From positions 57,820,955-57,884,954 of the forward strand of contig CM066032.1 in NCBI GenBank assembly GCA_033557465.1: a stretch of 64,000 nucleotides of DNA, written 5' to 3'. Below, in pieces: positions 52,959-63,639 of this stretch. This stretch comes from Ichthyophis bannanicus (Eukaryota > Chordata > Amphibia > Gymnophiona > Ichthyophiidae). A program made the translations under genes and the position numbers. The stretch's first letter is position 1. Every line of letters starts with the position of its first letter. Below the pieces are notes generated by a model. That model saw nothing but the letters and a program-made list of their open reading frames with translations. It was not told where the DNA came from and did no database searches.

Positions 52959-54324
52959 TAAGAGAAATATCAGCATTTTTTCTTCAGACATTTACTCATA
53001 CACTATCATAGTTGAACTTTCAACTAATCCACTATCACAAAAGGAAAAAATAAAACATTATACATATATTTACCATACTGTTTTAATTACTTAATTCACT
53101 TGTTTGAATGTAGTTGTATCATTCACTTTTTCCCTTTAAGTAAACAAACATGCTTGACTTGACTTGACTAGCAATTCAATTTTTTTTCCAGTGAAGTTAC
53201 TAACTTCTCTTTCCTTTAAAACACTTAATTTTTTAAACCTTTATTACATCACACACTTATCAAATATCTAAATATATCAAAGCATGGAAGATCTTCCCGT
53301 TCATTCACATCAATTATAACTAGAAATACAAGTTGGAGAATATATCAATCATTTTTTTCCCCAAAGCATCCAGAGACATAAGAAACACCAAAGAGTAATG
53401 TTTCTAATAATATTTTTCAGCATTTGCATTATTACACATAGAATGGAATCAGTAAATAAATTCTCATAACCCAAAATAAGTTCAGATCCATACCTAGAAA
53501 AACAAAACTTATTTACTATACATACACAAGTAAAAGGAATAGTTAATCACATTTGGAGTTTTTTTTTTAACTTCCCCAATAAGGCTAATGGTTAGTCTAA
53601 CAAAGAAAATCTTACCAAAGTTGCTCAAGACTTTCTTCCTGCTAATATTGCAGTCATGCCAAGCTGTTATCTTGCCGGAAACCTCTAAATTATTACTGCA
53701 GCAAATATCAAAACTTATACTGCACAGAACAATTCCCTAACCACGAAATTAGAGGAAACAAACTTCATACTACAATTATGACATGAAAAATTAGTCCTTT
53801 AAAACTTTGTTTGATTAATTTCTATTTTACAGTCACACAGCAACGATATAAGTTTTTCCCTGTAAGCTTCCGTTTCTTTTATATTTACACTATCCATCCT
53901 AAACACTGGATTTTTAAACACAAAGTCAGTGGCTTGCTGCACTTTTTCAGCCTTAAACCATACATGGCACATTCATGACTGGTATGAAATTTGCTTAAAT
54001 CTAATCACATTTCATACTGTAATCAACTCAACTTGTCCCACTGAAATGTTCCAAGGGGGAACGGCAAACTGTGGTTACTGGCAGTCATCGAATGTCAACA
54101 TAAGGGCGCTTTACCAAAACTTGCGCCTCATTTCACAATTAGGGCTTCCTTTTCTCTTGCCCCATCTCACTTCACTTATCTAACTGAGATCTCTAATTAA
54201 CCTTACCGACTTTACATTACAATCACAATATACACAAAGATATCTGTCAATTCTTTAGTATACTCACACACTGCCTGTGTCCTTGAGACTTGTCTGCTGT
54301 TTCCAACTGCTGAAGGAACACAGA
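52959..54324. other. Retroviral 5' internal region, degenerate
   Basis: AT-rich, between copy A and the primer-binding site, where gag and protease would lie on the minus strand. No intact frame. A plus-strand 84-codon frame at 53929-54183 shows no motif. Confidence 0.45.
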
Positions 54325-54342
54325 GATCCGAGTCACGGCAAA
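54325..54342 (-). promoter_or_regulatory. Primer-binding site, tRNA-His type
   Basis: The top strand reads ATCCGAGTCACGGCA, identical to the 3' end of vertebrate tRNA-His as I know it. On the minus strand this is TGCCGTGACTCGGAT, placed a few bases after the 5' LTR. The usual TGG before it is replaced by T's. Confidence 0.7.
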
Positions 54343-54345
54343 AAC

Positions 54346-54973
54346 TGAAGAAAACTCCATGATCTGACCACAATACCACGGCTCTTTAGGTCTCTGGTCC
54401 ATCAAGCAGTGAGAGACAGGGAGAGAGTAATACAGAACACAATCACACACACAAGTGTTACTTTCTTTGAGCTCAGAGGGAAGACAATAAACGAGTCTAT
54501 GAACATGCATAATTCCACGCTTATTGAATTCAAATTCCTCCTCCTAAAAAGCTCCTTTTATTAGAGAAAAAGAGGAAGTAACAGTCATTTATTATAGCCA
54601 TGAAATAACACAAGGTGTCGCCAAAGTTCTTTTTACAGAGTAAGATCTGATTACAGTGTATTAGATGAAATTCACTCAATTATGACAAAATTGTTTATAA
54701 TTGCAAAAGTTGCAAAAATTATGTTTTGTCAGCAGTGACTGTACAATGAACTATGGTTGCACAGTTCATAGCCTATGTTCTTTATGCTTGCGTTAACACT
54801 GTTCCATCTATTTTAAAGACGGTTACACAGAACTCATGATCATGACATCCTAATCTATTTAAGAGGAAGTAGGTGAAAAGTCAAACTTCTAAACACATTC
54901 TCTATCAAGAAATTCATCCATCTTCAATTACATATTGGGGATTCTGGTATCCCTTTATCTGTCCATTCCTACA
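54346..54973 (-). repeat. Right LTR (5' LTR of the retrovirus-like element)
   Basis: 628 bp, about 8 differences from the left LTR, ending CCATTCCTACA before GTTAC (54974-54978). Confidence 0.92.
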
Positions 54974-54978
54974 GTTAC

Positions 54979-56806
54979 GAAGGCTGACATAAATCCTACC
55001 CAAATATCAGACCATGCGGCTATCACTTTCTCTCTGTCAATAGGGGAAAAGGAGGACTCTAGATTCAGTTTCTTTTTTAATAGATCCCTCCTTGGTGATA
55101 GGGGGTTTTGTGAATGCATTAGACAGGCAATTAAGGAGTATTTTGATGTTAACCGCCCAGGAGAGACCCCAGGATGGGCCTGGTGGGAGGGATTTAAGGC
55201 AACTATTCGGGCCAAAATAACCAGTTATACAATCACATTGAACAAGGTAAGGAAAGCCCAATTAATAGCTTTGGATTTGCAAATTAAAACTGGTGAAAGG
55301 TTGTTGATTTCTAGAGCGGAGCCGGGTATCTTGCTTCGCCTACAGAGGTTGAGGTTTCAATATAATCAAATATTAAGTTCGGAGGCTTCGCAATCAATAT
55401 TTTGTCAGAAGTCTAGATACTATTTAGATGCTAATAAGGCCGGAGGTTTGCTGGCTCAGACTTTAACGCCCCGCGCAGCTAAGTCTAGAATAGAAGTCAT
55501 CAAAGGGGATAAGCAGGAGATCCTGACAAAGAGCTCAGATATTGTAGAGGCCCTGCGGTGTTTTTATGCGAAGCTATATGCTTCAGAAAGTCAAATGAGG
55601 GCAGAAGACTTTCAGTCAATACTAGGTCATATTACACATCCTACTCTCTCTGATAGTCGTCAGGTGGGAGAATTAGTTAGCGCCATAACAGCCGCTGAGC
55701 TCAAAGAGGCCATTAAAGCAGGGAAGCCAGGAAAAGCAGTGGGCCCTGACGGTCTCCCTTGTGAATTTTATCAAGTTTTCGAGAACGAGTTGATTCCTCA
55801 TATGCTGGAATTTTACAGCCTTTTGGATGTGCAATTGCCCGCAGTAGGTTCGTTCAATGCTGCAACAATAGTCGTCATCCCTAAACCAGGCAGAGACCCG
55901 CAAGTGGTTGAGAATTACCGGCCAATCTCATTATTAAATGCTGACTACAAGCTTTATGCTTCCATTCTGGCCCGACGGCTATCCAAAGTACTGTTTGACC
56001 TCATCCACCCTGATCAATGTGGTTTTATGATGGGAAGAGCTACGTCCGACAATGCGCGGCTCCTCCTAAATTTACTACTTATAGCAGGAAACCAGCACCA
56101 TCCAGTGATGGGCCTATCTCTGGACGCAGAGAAGGCCTTTGATCGACTGGAGTGGGCCTTCCTGAATCAGACATTGGGATGGTTTGGCTTTAGAGAAAAA
56201 TTCATACGTCTAATCCAGATTCTGTATACTAGTCCAGTAGCTTGTATTTTTGCTAATGGGACTCTCTCATCCCCTCTACCCCTACTATTTAATTTAGCGC
56301 TCAAACCCCTAATGCTCCTCATTCGTTCCCATAAGGGGATTCGGGGAGTTGAGATAAAGGACCTTGAAGTCAAAACCTTGGCTTATGCTGATGATTTGCT
56401 ACTTTTTATCCATCCCTCTTCTATTGGAAATTTGCTAAATTGTATTGAAACGTATTCTAGTTTATCTGGTTATAAAATCAATTGGCCGAAATCTGTTGCT
56501 TTTCCTATGAATAAATGGACCTTCAAGTCAATGTTAGATCCTCATCTCTTTGTATGGGCTCCAGCTGAAATTAAGTATTTAGGAGTGCGTTTTTCGAGAG
56601 ACTTGGATGATTTAATTAATATTAATGCCAAAATTTTGGTTGACATGATTCAATCTTTCACTAAACAATGGTCCCCGTTACATTTAACTTGGTGGGGAAG
56701 ACTTGAGTCAATTAAAATGGTTTTGACACCGAAGATCAACTATGTTTTAGAAATGCTTCCGGTGAGTTTCCCTCCCAAGTTCTATCAAGCTGTCGAGCGA
56801 CAGTGA
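54979..56806 (+). pseudogene. L1/Tx1-type ORF2 reverse transcriptase
   Basis: In frame with the endonuclease part once the retrovirus is removed. Begins with the endonuclease SDHAAITF box. The RT follows: AVGPDGLPCEFYQ, ATIVVIPKPGRDP, NYRPISLLNADYKL, DQCGFMMGRATSDN, LSLDAEKAFDRLEW (motif A), SPLPLLFNLALKPL (motif B region, with the expected QGCPLSP box partly missing) and LAYADDLLLFI (motif C). ILARRLSKV and ESIKMVLTPKINYVLEMLP are further group landmarks. More than 1.8 kb is open. The shortened motif-B box (a likely internal deletion near 56270) and the frameshift at about 56800 inactivate it. Confidence 0.9.
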
Positions 56807-57484
56807 ATTTCCTATGGCATGGTAAGACCCCCAAAATTGCAACTTGTAAGTTAAAGGCAAAAAAGAATCTAGGGGGAGTTCACTTTCCTGATTTTAAAAA
56901 CTATCACTATGCATTTCGCCTCAAGCAAGGTGCTGCATGGTCTGCTGAAGCAGATAGGGATCCCCATTTGGCTGGAAGTGGAGAAGCGTATAGCTGCTCT
57001 GATTCTGACCTCGTTATTATTGGGTATGAAATGGCCAGACTCCTTCCCACTTGGTAGAATAGTAACTTCAACACAGGAAGCGTTTCTTGTTTTAGCGCAG
57101 CTTCTAAGCCAGGATGATGTTCTTTCATGGCAGGTGCCTATCTGGTATAATACCCGTTTTAAAATCGGGCAGAGAGTAGTTTCATGGAAAGCATGGCAAG
57201 CTAGAGGAATCTGGACATTGGGTCAGTTGGTGACACCCTTGAATTGGAAATCATTTAAAGAGTTGCAGGATGAGTTTGGGATGCCAAACTCCTTTTATTT
57301 TCAATGGCTGCAATTAATACATTGTATATCTAAGGCGAAGATAAAGGTGGCCAACTTTTCTGCGGAATGGGAATTGCAAAGAATGGTGGAACTCTGTGGT
57401 TCCAGAAAAGGCGTTGCCTCTCGGTTTTACGCTATATTAAGGGATGGTAACCCCTATCGACTTGTGGGCTTGAAAAGATTTTGA
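56803..57484 (+). pseudogene. L1/Tx1-type ORF2 C-terminal half, frameshifted
   Basis: FLWHGKTPKIATCKLKAKKN and GGVHFPDFKNYHYAFRLKQG (frame 1), then after a shift near 56935 VLHGLLKQIGIPIWLEVEKR through VSWKAWQARGIW and LNWKSFKELQDEFGM. These match the post-RT region of Tx1/L1 ORF2. The Harbinger-like element follows at 57576. Confidence 0.85.
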
Positions 57485-57572
57485 ATAGGGATTTGGAACT
57501 ACATATCCCGCCGATCGCCTGGGAATGGATTTGGAGACAGGTAAATAGAGTATCGAGAGGGGCTGCGATCAC

Positions 57573-57575
57573 TTA
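57573..57575. repeat. TTA target duplication (left) of copy B
   Basis: TTA repeated at 61747-61749. Confidence 0.7.
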
Positions 57576-57782
57576 GGGGCATGTTTACTAAAACCCCGGT
57601 AAAGTGCGGGCCCCGGTAGTGTGCGGGTGCCATATAAGGAGTGGGCATACCGTCCTGAAAAAGAAAAGCCGGAATTTACATATGCACTAAGGTGCGCGGC
57701 GCCCATGTGCGCCCCGCACCTTAGCGCATGAGATAGCTGCGCGGGAGGCATAAGTGGGGCGCTGAAGTGTAAGAAAAAGAGC

Positions 57783-57852
57783 AGAGCCACAGCACAATGG
57801 TTAAGACACTGACCAATGGTGCAGGGATCAGGTGTTCAATCCCCCATTGTGC
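57783..57852 (+). other. tRNA-like module 1
   Basis: GCACAATGGTTAAGACACTG (A-box-like) and GGTGTTCAATCCCCC (B-box-like), about 45 bp apart. First of a tandem series with a spacing of about 207-230 bp. Confidence 0.55.
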
Positions 57853-57989
57853 CCAATGAAGATAGCTGGCTGAGGCATTAATTTATGAGGCATAGAAATA
57901 CTGGGCAGCATAAGGCGGCGCGGTGATGTTTATGGAGGCATTATAATACTGGGCGGTATAAGTGGCGCGCTGATGTGTAGAAAGAAAAG

Positions 57990-58060
57990 CAGAGCCACAG
58001 CACAATGGTTAAGGCACTTACCAATGGTGCAGAGATCAGGGGTTCAATCCCCACAGTGCC
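57990..58060 (+). other. tRNA-like module 2
   Basis: GCACAATGGTTAAGGCACTT and GGGGTTCAATCCCCAC. The B-box-like word is the best of the series, and the flanking Gs and Cs could form a T-arm stem. Confidence 0.6.
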
Positions 58061-58219
58061 TAATGGAGACAGCTGGCTGAGGTAATATTATAGGAGGCAT
58101 TTAAATGATGGGCTGCATAAGGTGGCACACTGATGGGCATAAGGCAGCATGCTAATGTTTTAGCAGGCTTTCTAATATTGGGCGGCATAAGGAGGCGCGC
58201 TGATGTGCATTCACAAGAA

Positions 58220-58288
58220 CAGAACCACAGCACAATGGTTAAGACACTGTCCAAAAGTGCAGGGATCAGGGGTTCAATCGCCCAGTGA
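58220..58288 (+). other. tRNA-like module 3
   Basis: GCACAATGGTTAAGACACTG and GGGGTTCAATCGCCC. Confidence 0.55.
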
Positions 58289-58390
58289 ACAAGGCTGGCT
58301 GAGGCATAACATATTATGGGGAAGATTGCTTTAGGAGGCATTTTATTCATATTTTAATTATCACTACTAGCAAACACACTCTCAAAGCGT

Positions 58391-58679
58391 GTTTATTTAT
58401 TTAGACAGTTTTTGTATACCGCCTTATCCTTCAATCAAAGCGGTCACAGCACAATTGGGGGATACATTTAACACGCAGGGATATGAGATGCATACACTAA
58501 TACTTACAGGTAACATGGGCAGTGGAGGGTTAAGTGGCTTGCCCAAGACCACAAGGAGCATCTGTGGGACTAGAAACCCCAGTCCTTCCAGCCCAAGGTT
58601 GCTGTCCTCTAGTGGGATTTGAACCCCCGACCTTCCGGCCTGAAGTACCTTGCCCCGACCACTAGGCTACTCCTCCCTC
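58391..58679 (-). mobile_element. CORE-SINE inserted in copy B
   Basis: Minus-strand copy: GGGGGTTCAAATCCCACTAG head word, core TGGCTTGCCCAAGACCACAA on the top strand, tail with TATACCGCC...AAGCGGT at the left. Almost identical to the copy at 13344-13650. Confidence 0.9.
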
Positions 58680-58874
58680 CTTGTTAACATAAGGCATCCT
58701 ATAAGGCACATTTTAAAGTGCACTGTCAGCCAAGGCACCCTAGAATGTCGCTTTTAGGGCGCTTTAGAGGGTGCCGTATGAGGTAACGCAAGGTCAGTGT
58801 ACTGTTTTTTATGGCAGCACTGTGCAGTTTAAGGAATGAAAAGCATAAGTAGGTGCGCTGACATGCAAGGAAGA

Positions 58875-58945
58875 GCAGCAGCGGAGCACAATGGTTAAGG
58901 CACTGACTGCTGATACAGGGCTCATGAGTTTGCTCCCCAGGGTGC
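58875..58945 (+). other. tRNA-like module 4 (degenerate)
   Basis: GCACAATGGTTAAGGCACTG present, but the B-box-like word is damaged (GAGTTTGCTCCCC). Confidence 0.45.
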
Positions 58946-59049
58946 CTAATACGTAAGGCTGGCTGTGGCATCAGCTTTGCATTGTACATATTTTGTCCTG
59001 CAGCACTTTATTTTTATGTTAATAATTGCTGCCAGCAAACACGCCCTCA

Positions 59050-59280
59050 CATGCCGTAATTGAAGGTGCCGTATAAGGCACCCTATAAGGCACTCCATAG
59101 GGCACATTATAAATTGCACTGTCCGCCACAGCACCCTAAAATGTCCCCTATAGGGCACCCTATAGGTTGCATCACAGGATAATGTATAGTGCACCTTATA
59201 TGGATGGGAACCATAAGGTGCCCTATAGGGCGCCCTATAAAGCACCCTCAGAGGCACCTTATGGGTACAGTACGCTGAAG
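59050..59280 (+). repeat. Short repeats around CACCCTATAAGGCAC
   Basis: Repeated words such as GCACCCTATAAGGCACTCC, TAGGGCACCCTATAGG and TAGGGCGCCCTATAAAGCAC. Many are partial palindromes (CCTATAGG). Confidence 0.7.
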
Positions 59281-59344
59281 GTGTTTTTGCTGGCATCAAA
59301 ATATGTACATTAACAAAAGGTAATGTGTTGGACAACCCTATCAA

Positions 59345-59430
59345 ATAACCCCACTGTGGGTTTGAACCCATTACCTATGGCTTTAGAGGCAGTGAAGTAA
59401 CCATTGGGCTACAGCTCTATAGCTACTAGC
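59345..59430 (-). other. tRNA-like module 5
   Basis: On the minus strand TGTAGCCCAATGGTTACTTC (A-box-like) and AATGGGTTCAAACCCACAG (B-box-like). The spacing is close to that of a real tRNA gene, but the acceptor stem does not clearly pair. Confidence 0.5.
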
Positions 59431-60424
59431 AAACCCCTGGCTGGCTGCAGAGAGCATGCACGTCACCACACAGACAGTCTGCTGTGGTCACCAGGATAGG
59501 GTTAGCCCACCCATACCCATGATGCACTGCACATGCAAATCAGCTGTCCACAGATTAACACAAGATGGGCAATGCACCCCCACAGCACCTCGGCCTGGTA
59601 GAGGGAAGTGACCATGTGCACCCACACACCACCTCAGCCTGGTAGGGGGTACTGACGGTGTGTTTTACTGGCACAGAGTAGCTACACACCATCACATTGT
59701 GCGGGTACTGTGCTCACCCTGAGGGTGCGGTGAGGCGCCCAGGACCAGGTCCACAACACCTTCCATGGCTAAAAGAGGCCATGCCAGAGGTCCAAAGCAG
59801 TGTTAATGTGTGAGATAGGTAGTTTCTGCACAAGCACCTTGGATATCTCTGTCTGTTTCAGTCAGGTGTAGCCCCCATGGACCCCTAGGTGGGCCATGCA
59901 CCACCCCCCCCAGGAAACATTTGATAGCTGTGTACCATGTACCCAGGTGTGGGGTGGCATTGCTAAGGTATGCAACTGCTAGTATTGGGAGATACAGGCA
60001 GGGCCCAATGTCCTGCCTCTCCAGGAGGCATTGGCCAATGGGGCCTGTGGGTATGTGTGTGGGTGTGTCTGGCCCTGTTGGCTGCTGCTTTACGGCAGAG
60101 TTCCCCAACTCCAGTCCTGGTGTTCCAACCACTGTTCGGGTTTTCATGCTGTCCCTCATAAATATGCATGAGCTACATCAGCATACCATGGGGGTGGTGC
60201 ATAGATATGCAGCACAGGCATCTTTATTAGAGGCAGCATGGATCCTGAATGGTGTGGGGCCCTCCAGGACTGCATTTGGGAGACTCTGCTCTAGGTAATG
60301 CAGCTGTTTATGGTGTCTGTGTTTGGTGTGGTAAAATATAGGCGTATGAACCATGCGTATGTTCTCAGCAATAAAGGTTTGTCCTTACTATCACGGTTTA
60401 GTTGTAGGAAAAATATGTGGACTG

Positions 60425-60515
60425 GATTGGCAGTAGCCCCAGCTGGGCTTTGAACCTGTGATCTTCTGTTCCTGCACACACTGTCTGTGTGCACTGCACC
60501 ACCATGTTGCCATAG
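60425..60515 (-). other. tRNA-like module 6
   Basis: On the minus strand ACAACATGGTGG-like start, GCAGTGCACACAGACAGTGT and CACAGGTTCAAAGCCCAGCT. Confidence 0.45.
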
Positions 60516-60884
60516 ATGTGCTTTGTTCCCTGGGGAGTCCATGACTGTACATCCGACAGAGCCTGTCTGTTGCGGTGGACTGTGCCAGCCTGCACAGGCC
60601 TAGGCCACTGTCTGCTGTGGTTTGCAGCCACTGCCCCCTCCACCACCTGTACCCTTCCGCCAACATGCAGACATGTCCCTATCAGGGAAAAAGCATATGA
60701 CCTGATTGAGTTGTGGCACTCCAGGACTGAATTTGGGGGACTCGGCTGTAGGTAATGCCCATTGTTATGGTTTGTGTACGGTGTAGGGTAAAATATAGGT
60801 GTTGGAACCATGCTTATGTTCTCTTCAATAAAGGAGTGTCTGTACTATCACTGTTTAGTGGTGGGTAAAACTATGGAGACTGGG

Positions 60885-60985
60885 TTGGCAGGAGCCCCAG
60901 CTGGGATTTGAACCTGTGACTCTCTGGTCCTACAGGCACTGGCTGTGTCTGCTGCACCACACTGTGGCCACAGAGATAGTGCAGT
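60885..60985 (-). other. tRNA-like module 7
   Basis: On the minus strand GTGGTGCAGCAGACACAGCC and CACAGGTTCAAATCCCAGCT. Counterpart of the copy A module at 52065-52165. Confidence 0.5.
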
Positions 60986-61124
60986 CTCTGGAGATAGGAA
61001 ACCTGGCTGCACGAGTCAGACACCCTGCTCTGCACAATTGTACTGTGGGCTCGTTTACCTTGTATGGGGACAAAGGTGCACATAAACCTCAAATATTACC
61101 TCCAAAAAATGGGAAAAAAAACCC

Positions 61125-61315
61125 AAAACCAAGCTGGGCAACAGTGATATCAATGGGCAACATGAAAAACACTCCCAGGAAAGCTCCATTAAAATGCAGT
61201 GATTTTTGAAAGAGTCTACGGAGCGTAGACCCTTCCAAAAATAATTTCTTTTTTTGGAGCTTTCCTGGGAGTGTTTTTTATGGTTGTCCATTAATATCAC
61301 TATTGCCCAGCTGGA
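61125..61315. repeat. Long imperfect hairpin in copy B
   Basis: Centred at about 61218-61222 (GTCTACG, GAG, CGTAGAC). Arms continue through AACACTCCCAGGAAAGCTCC / GGAGCTTTCCTGGGAGTGTT and AGCTGGGCAACAGTGATAT / ATATCACTATTGCCCAGCT. Matches copy A in position and centre. Confidence 0.9.
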
Positions 61316-61749
61316 TTATACTTTATTTGGAATTTTTTGTGGTCATTTTCAATTTCTATTTGCTATTTTGTTCTGTGCACATGTATCACACTGCTCACGT
61401 TTTGCAGGTTTCCCCGGTTTTGCTGTACATTGCTGCCGGAAATGGTTTCTCTTCCCTTTAAATCGGCTCTAACGCGAGGGTTTCACTCGCGGTATTTTTT
61501 TGCCGAAATTCAGCCCCGCTCCTGTGCGGGGAGCCTCTCCCCACCCACTCTCCACCCATTGACCCCGTCCCCCCGCCCCTCGGGAGCCTTCCTCCGCCCT
61601 CGAAATGCCTTTCCACGCCTCTATCGCACATCAGCGCCGCGCACTTTTGCAGGCGGCGTGCATGTGTGCGGCCGGAGCGCACGTGTGCGGGGAACCAAAA
61701 ATGCACAATTGCCCCGCACAATTGCGCTGTTTAGTAAACATACCCCTTA

Positions 61750-62221
61750 GTCTTTATTTTTTTTGACCCATAGAGCCCATATTACTCCCGTAAAATTGTC
61801 CAAATGGGATAGAAAAATTAAGAATGCTTGTTGGACGTGTCATCAAGCTCCGGCTATATTGAAGCACATGTTGTTCGATTGTCCTCACGTTCAATTTTTT
61901 TGGATCAGAGTTTGGGACAGGATGCAACAGATTCTTTGTTTTCAGGACCAACTAAGATGGCAAACAGTCATTTTGCGTTCAACTGATGATACTTTATCTA
62001 TAACCAAAGACAAAAGATATTTATTTAATTTCATGATGGCTATTGCTATAAAAGTGATTCTTAGCTGTTGGAAGGATTCCTCTAAATTGGATGATCTCCA
62101 TTGGTGGAATCTACTTTGCATGTATGTAAGTTTCGAGAAAGAACATGATAAATACAGTTTTGCAAAAGTTAACAAACATTCTCGGGAAGTACCCATGCAG
62201 GAATGGGTAACAGAAAATTGA
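61750..62221 (+). pseudogene. L1/Tx1-type ORF2 C-terminal cysteine domain
   Basis: Resumes after the Harbinger-like element: HITPVKLSKWDRKI, then CWTCHQAPAILKHMLFDCPH, a Cys-X2-Cys...His...Cys arrangement typical of the ORF2 C-terminus in this group. After that come FWIRVWDRMQQI and LSCWKDSSKLDDLHWWNLL. Ends at a stop at 62219-62221, followed by the 3' UTR to 62508. Confidence 0.85.
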
Positions 62222-62508
62222 AGGATGAATAAATGGCGATACCTAGAAGAATTTGTTGCGAGAGCAAAATAATTGGGCATTGCCATATATTGAAAGCAAA
62301 TTTGTATAATTCTTTTTTTTCTCATCCATTCTGATGGAAAGAGTTAGCGAGGTACCACAAGGAGTGGGGGAAGAGTGAGGAAGGAGTAGGGGGGGGGGAA
62401 GGTTAGTTAGTGGTTGGGGTAAAGGTGCAATGGGTTGTAGGTCAAGATTGTTGGTTTGTATTATTTTGTTGTTTTGTTATTTGTTAATTGAAAATAAACT
62501 TTCAAAAG

Positions 62509-62524
62509 AAAAAGTCAATTAGAT
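62509..62524. repeat. Right 16-bp target duplication of the L1-type LINE
   Basis: AAAAAGTCAATTAGAT, identical to 44992-45007. Confidence 0.9.
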
Positions 62525-63420
62525 AACGTGGAGCAAATACAAGATGTTCACTCACCAAAGAACTAAAAGAGAGCGAGAACCACAGCAGTTTATAACTCCA
62601 AATTATAATTCATTTGTATTTTGTTATAAACTGCATTATGGTGCTTGCTTTTTCTTTTTGAACATACATTTTGCATTCACAGAACCCCCCCCCCTTAACA
62701 ATGGGTGCAGAGCAGAGGTAGGATATTCACCCACAGAACTCAATATATTAAAAAAAAAGAGCTGATTCTGGTCATCTCACCAACAACAAATTCTCCAGTA
62801 CCAGGCATATTGGGAACTAGTATAAAACCCTACTAAAGTCACTAAGATCTGCAAGGCCAATCTACCATACCATACCAGCATACACTTATAATAAGGGGCC
62901 TACCAAGAAAAAAGCAGCACTATAAACACTACAAGGGCCCCAAAACATCTATACACTTGTTTGAAAAGCTGAACAAGTCAAATTACTACAGTACAGATCC
63001 CTACGTACAAACTCCATGTTAACAGAACACCTGGCCTTGGTCATACACTCAGAACACAGACCCTCACGAAGTACAGAATAAGTGACCACAACCTAAAGCA
63101 AAAATAAAAATATGTAGACAAAAATTAAAATGAAACCCCAAGAAGCCAGACTCCGCATGCGGTGCCACACCAGATAAGAGATGCAGGTCCCTATACTGTG
63201 TGAAATATAGATAGCACAAAGTCCAATCACTAAATTGAAAATAAAATTATTTTTTCTACCTTTGTTGTCTGATGATTTTTGATCATGCTGGTCCCAATCT
63301 GAGGTTTCCGTTTTCCTCTGTCTTCTCTTAGCTCTTTTTCTATGGTCTATAGTCCATCTGCTATTTCTTGTCTCTCGTTTTGCTTTCTTCATTTTCTTCC
63401 ATCAGCCTTTTTCAGTCCCA
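62525..63420. other. Unassigned
   Basis: AT-rich, with short A- and C-runs. No repeat family or gene was recognised. A 99-codon minus-strand frame (63093-63392) has a hydrophobic middle but no supporting features. Confidence 0.4.
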
Positions 63421-63639
63421 GTAACTCTCCCTAGTATCAGCCCCCTTTACATCCTCCCCTCCCAGTACCAACCCCCTGGCCTTTCCAGTACTGCCACTGG
63501 TGTCTATTCTCTTTGGGTCACCCTCCTTCCCCATCATCCAGCCCCTTCTAGTTAAAATACCATCCCAGGTACTTCCAGTTCCAGTGCCCCCTCCCATGCG
63601 AGCTCCTTTCCAGCTCCACTTCTCCCCTGTCCATTCACC

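Larger units (their letters stand above)
47136..54973 (-). mobile_element. Endogenous retrovirus-like element, minus strand
   Basis: A 7838-bp LTR element with two 628-bp LTRs, TG...CA ends and a 5-bp duplication. A primer-binding site matching tRNA-His on the minus strand (54325-54342) and a purine-rich tract beside the left LTR both orient it right to left. The LTRs differ at about 8 positions (about 98.7% identical), so integration is fairly recent. The internal region lacks intact gag, pol or env; only degenerate remnants remain, plus an L2-like fragment and a Harbinger-like insertion. It was probably mobilised in trans. Confidence 0.88.
57576..61746. mobile_element. Harbinger-like non-autonomous element, copy B
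   Basis: 4171 bp with terminal inverted repeats GGGGCATGTTTACTAAA and, at the right, TTTAGTAAACATACCCC (one mismatch), and a TTA duplication, as in PIF/Harbinger elements. No transposase frame. Contains four tandem tRNA-like modules on the plus strand, three on the minus strand, a CORE-SINE, GC-rich short repeats and the conserved hairpin. It interrupts the LINE ORF2 between ITL and the C-terminal domain. Confidence 0.8.
45008..62508 (+). mobile_element. Full-length Tx1/L1-type LINE, split by two large insertions
   Basis: From 5' GGAGGCGGAGCCAGCAGGGT to the A-rich 3' end (AATAAACTTTCAAAAGAAA), bounded by an exact 16-bp duplication. Removing the retrovirus (47136-54973 plus one GTTAC) and the Harbinger-like element (57576-61746 plus one TTA) leaves about 5.5 kb with ORF1 and ORF2, which is normal for this group. 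ORF1 is intact; ORF2 has stops and frameshifts. Confidence 0.92.

Noticed and set aside
53929..54183. An 84-codon plus-strand frame as a third exon of the host gene
   Set aside because: It lies inside the retrovirus-like element, lacks a matching phase-1 acceptor that I can see, and shows no similarity to the second exon.
57783..60985. Bona fide tRNA genes
   Set aside because: A- and B-box-like words are present, but acceptor and anticodon stems do not close clearly and the modules sit in a transposon repeat.
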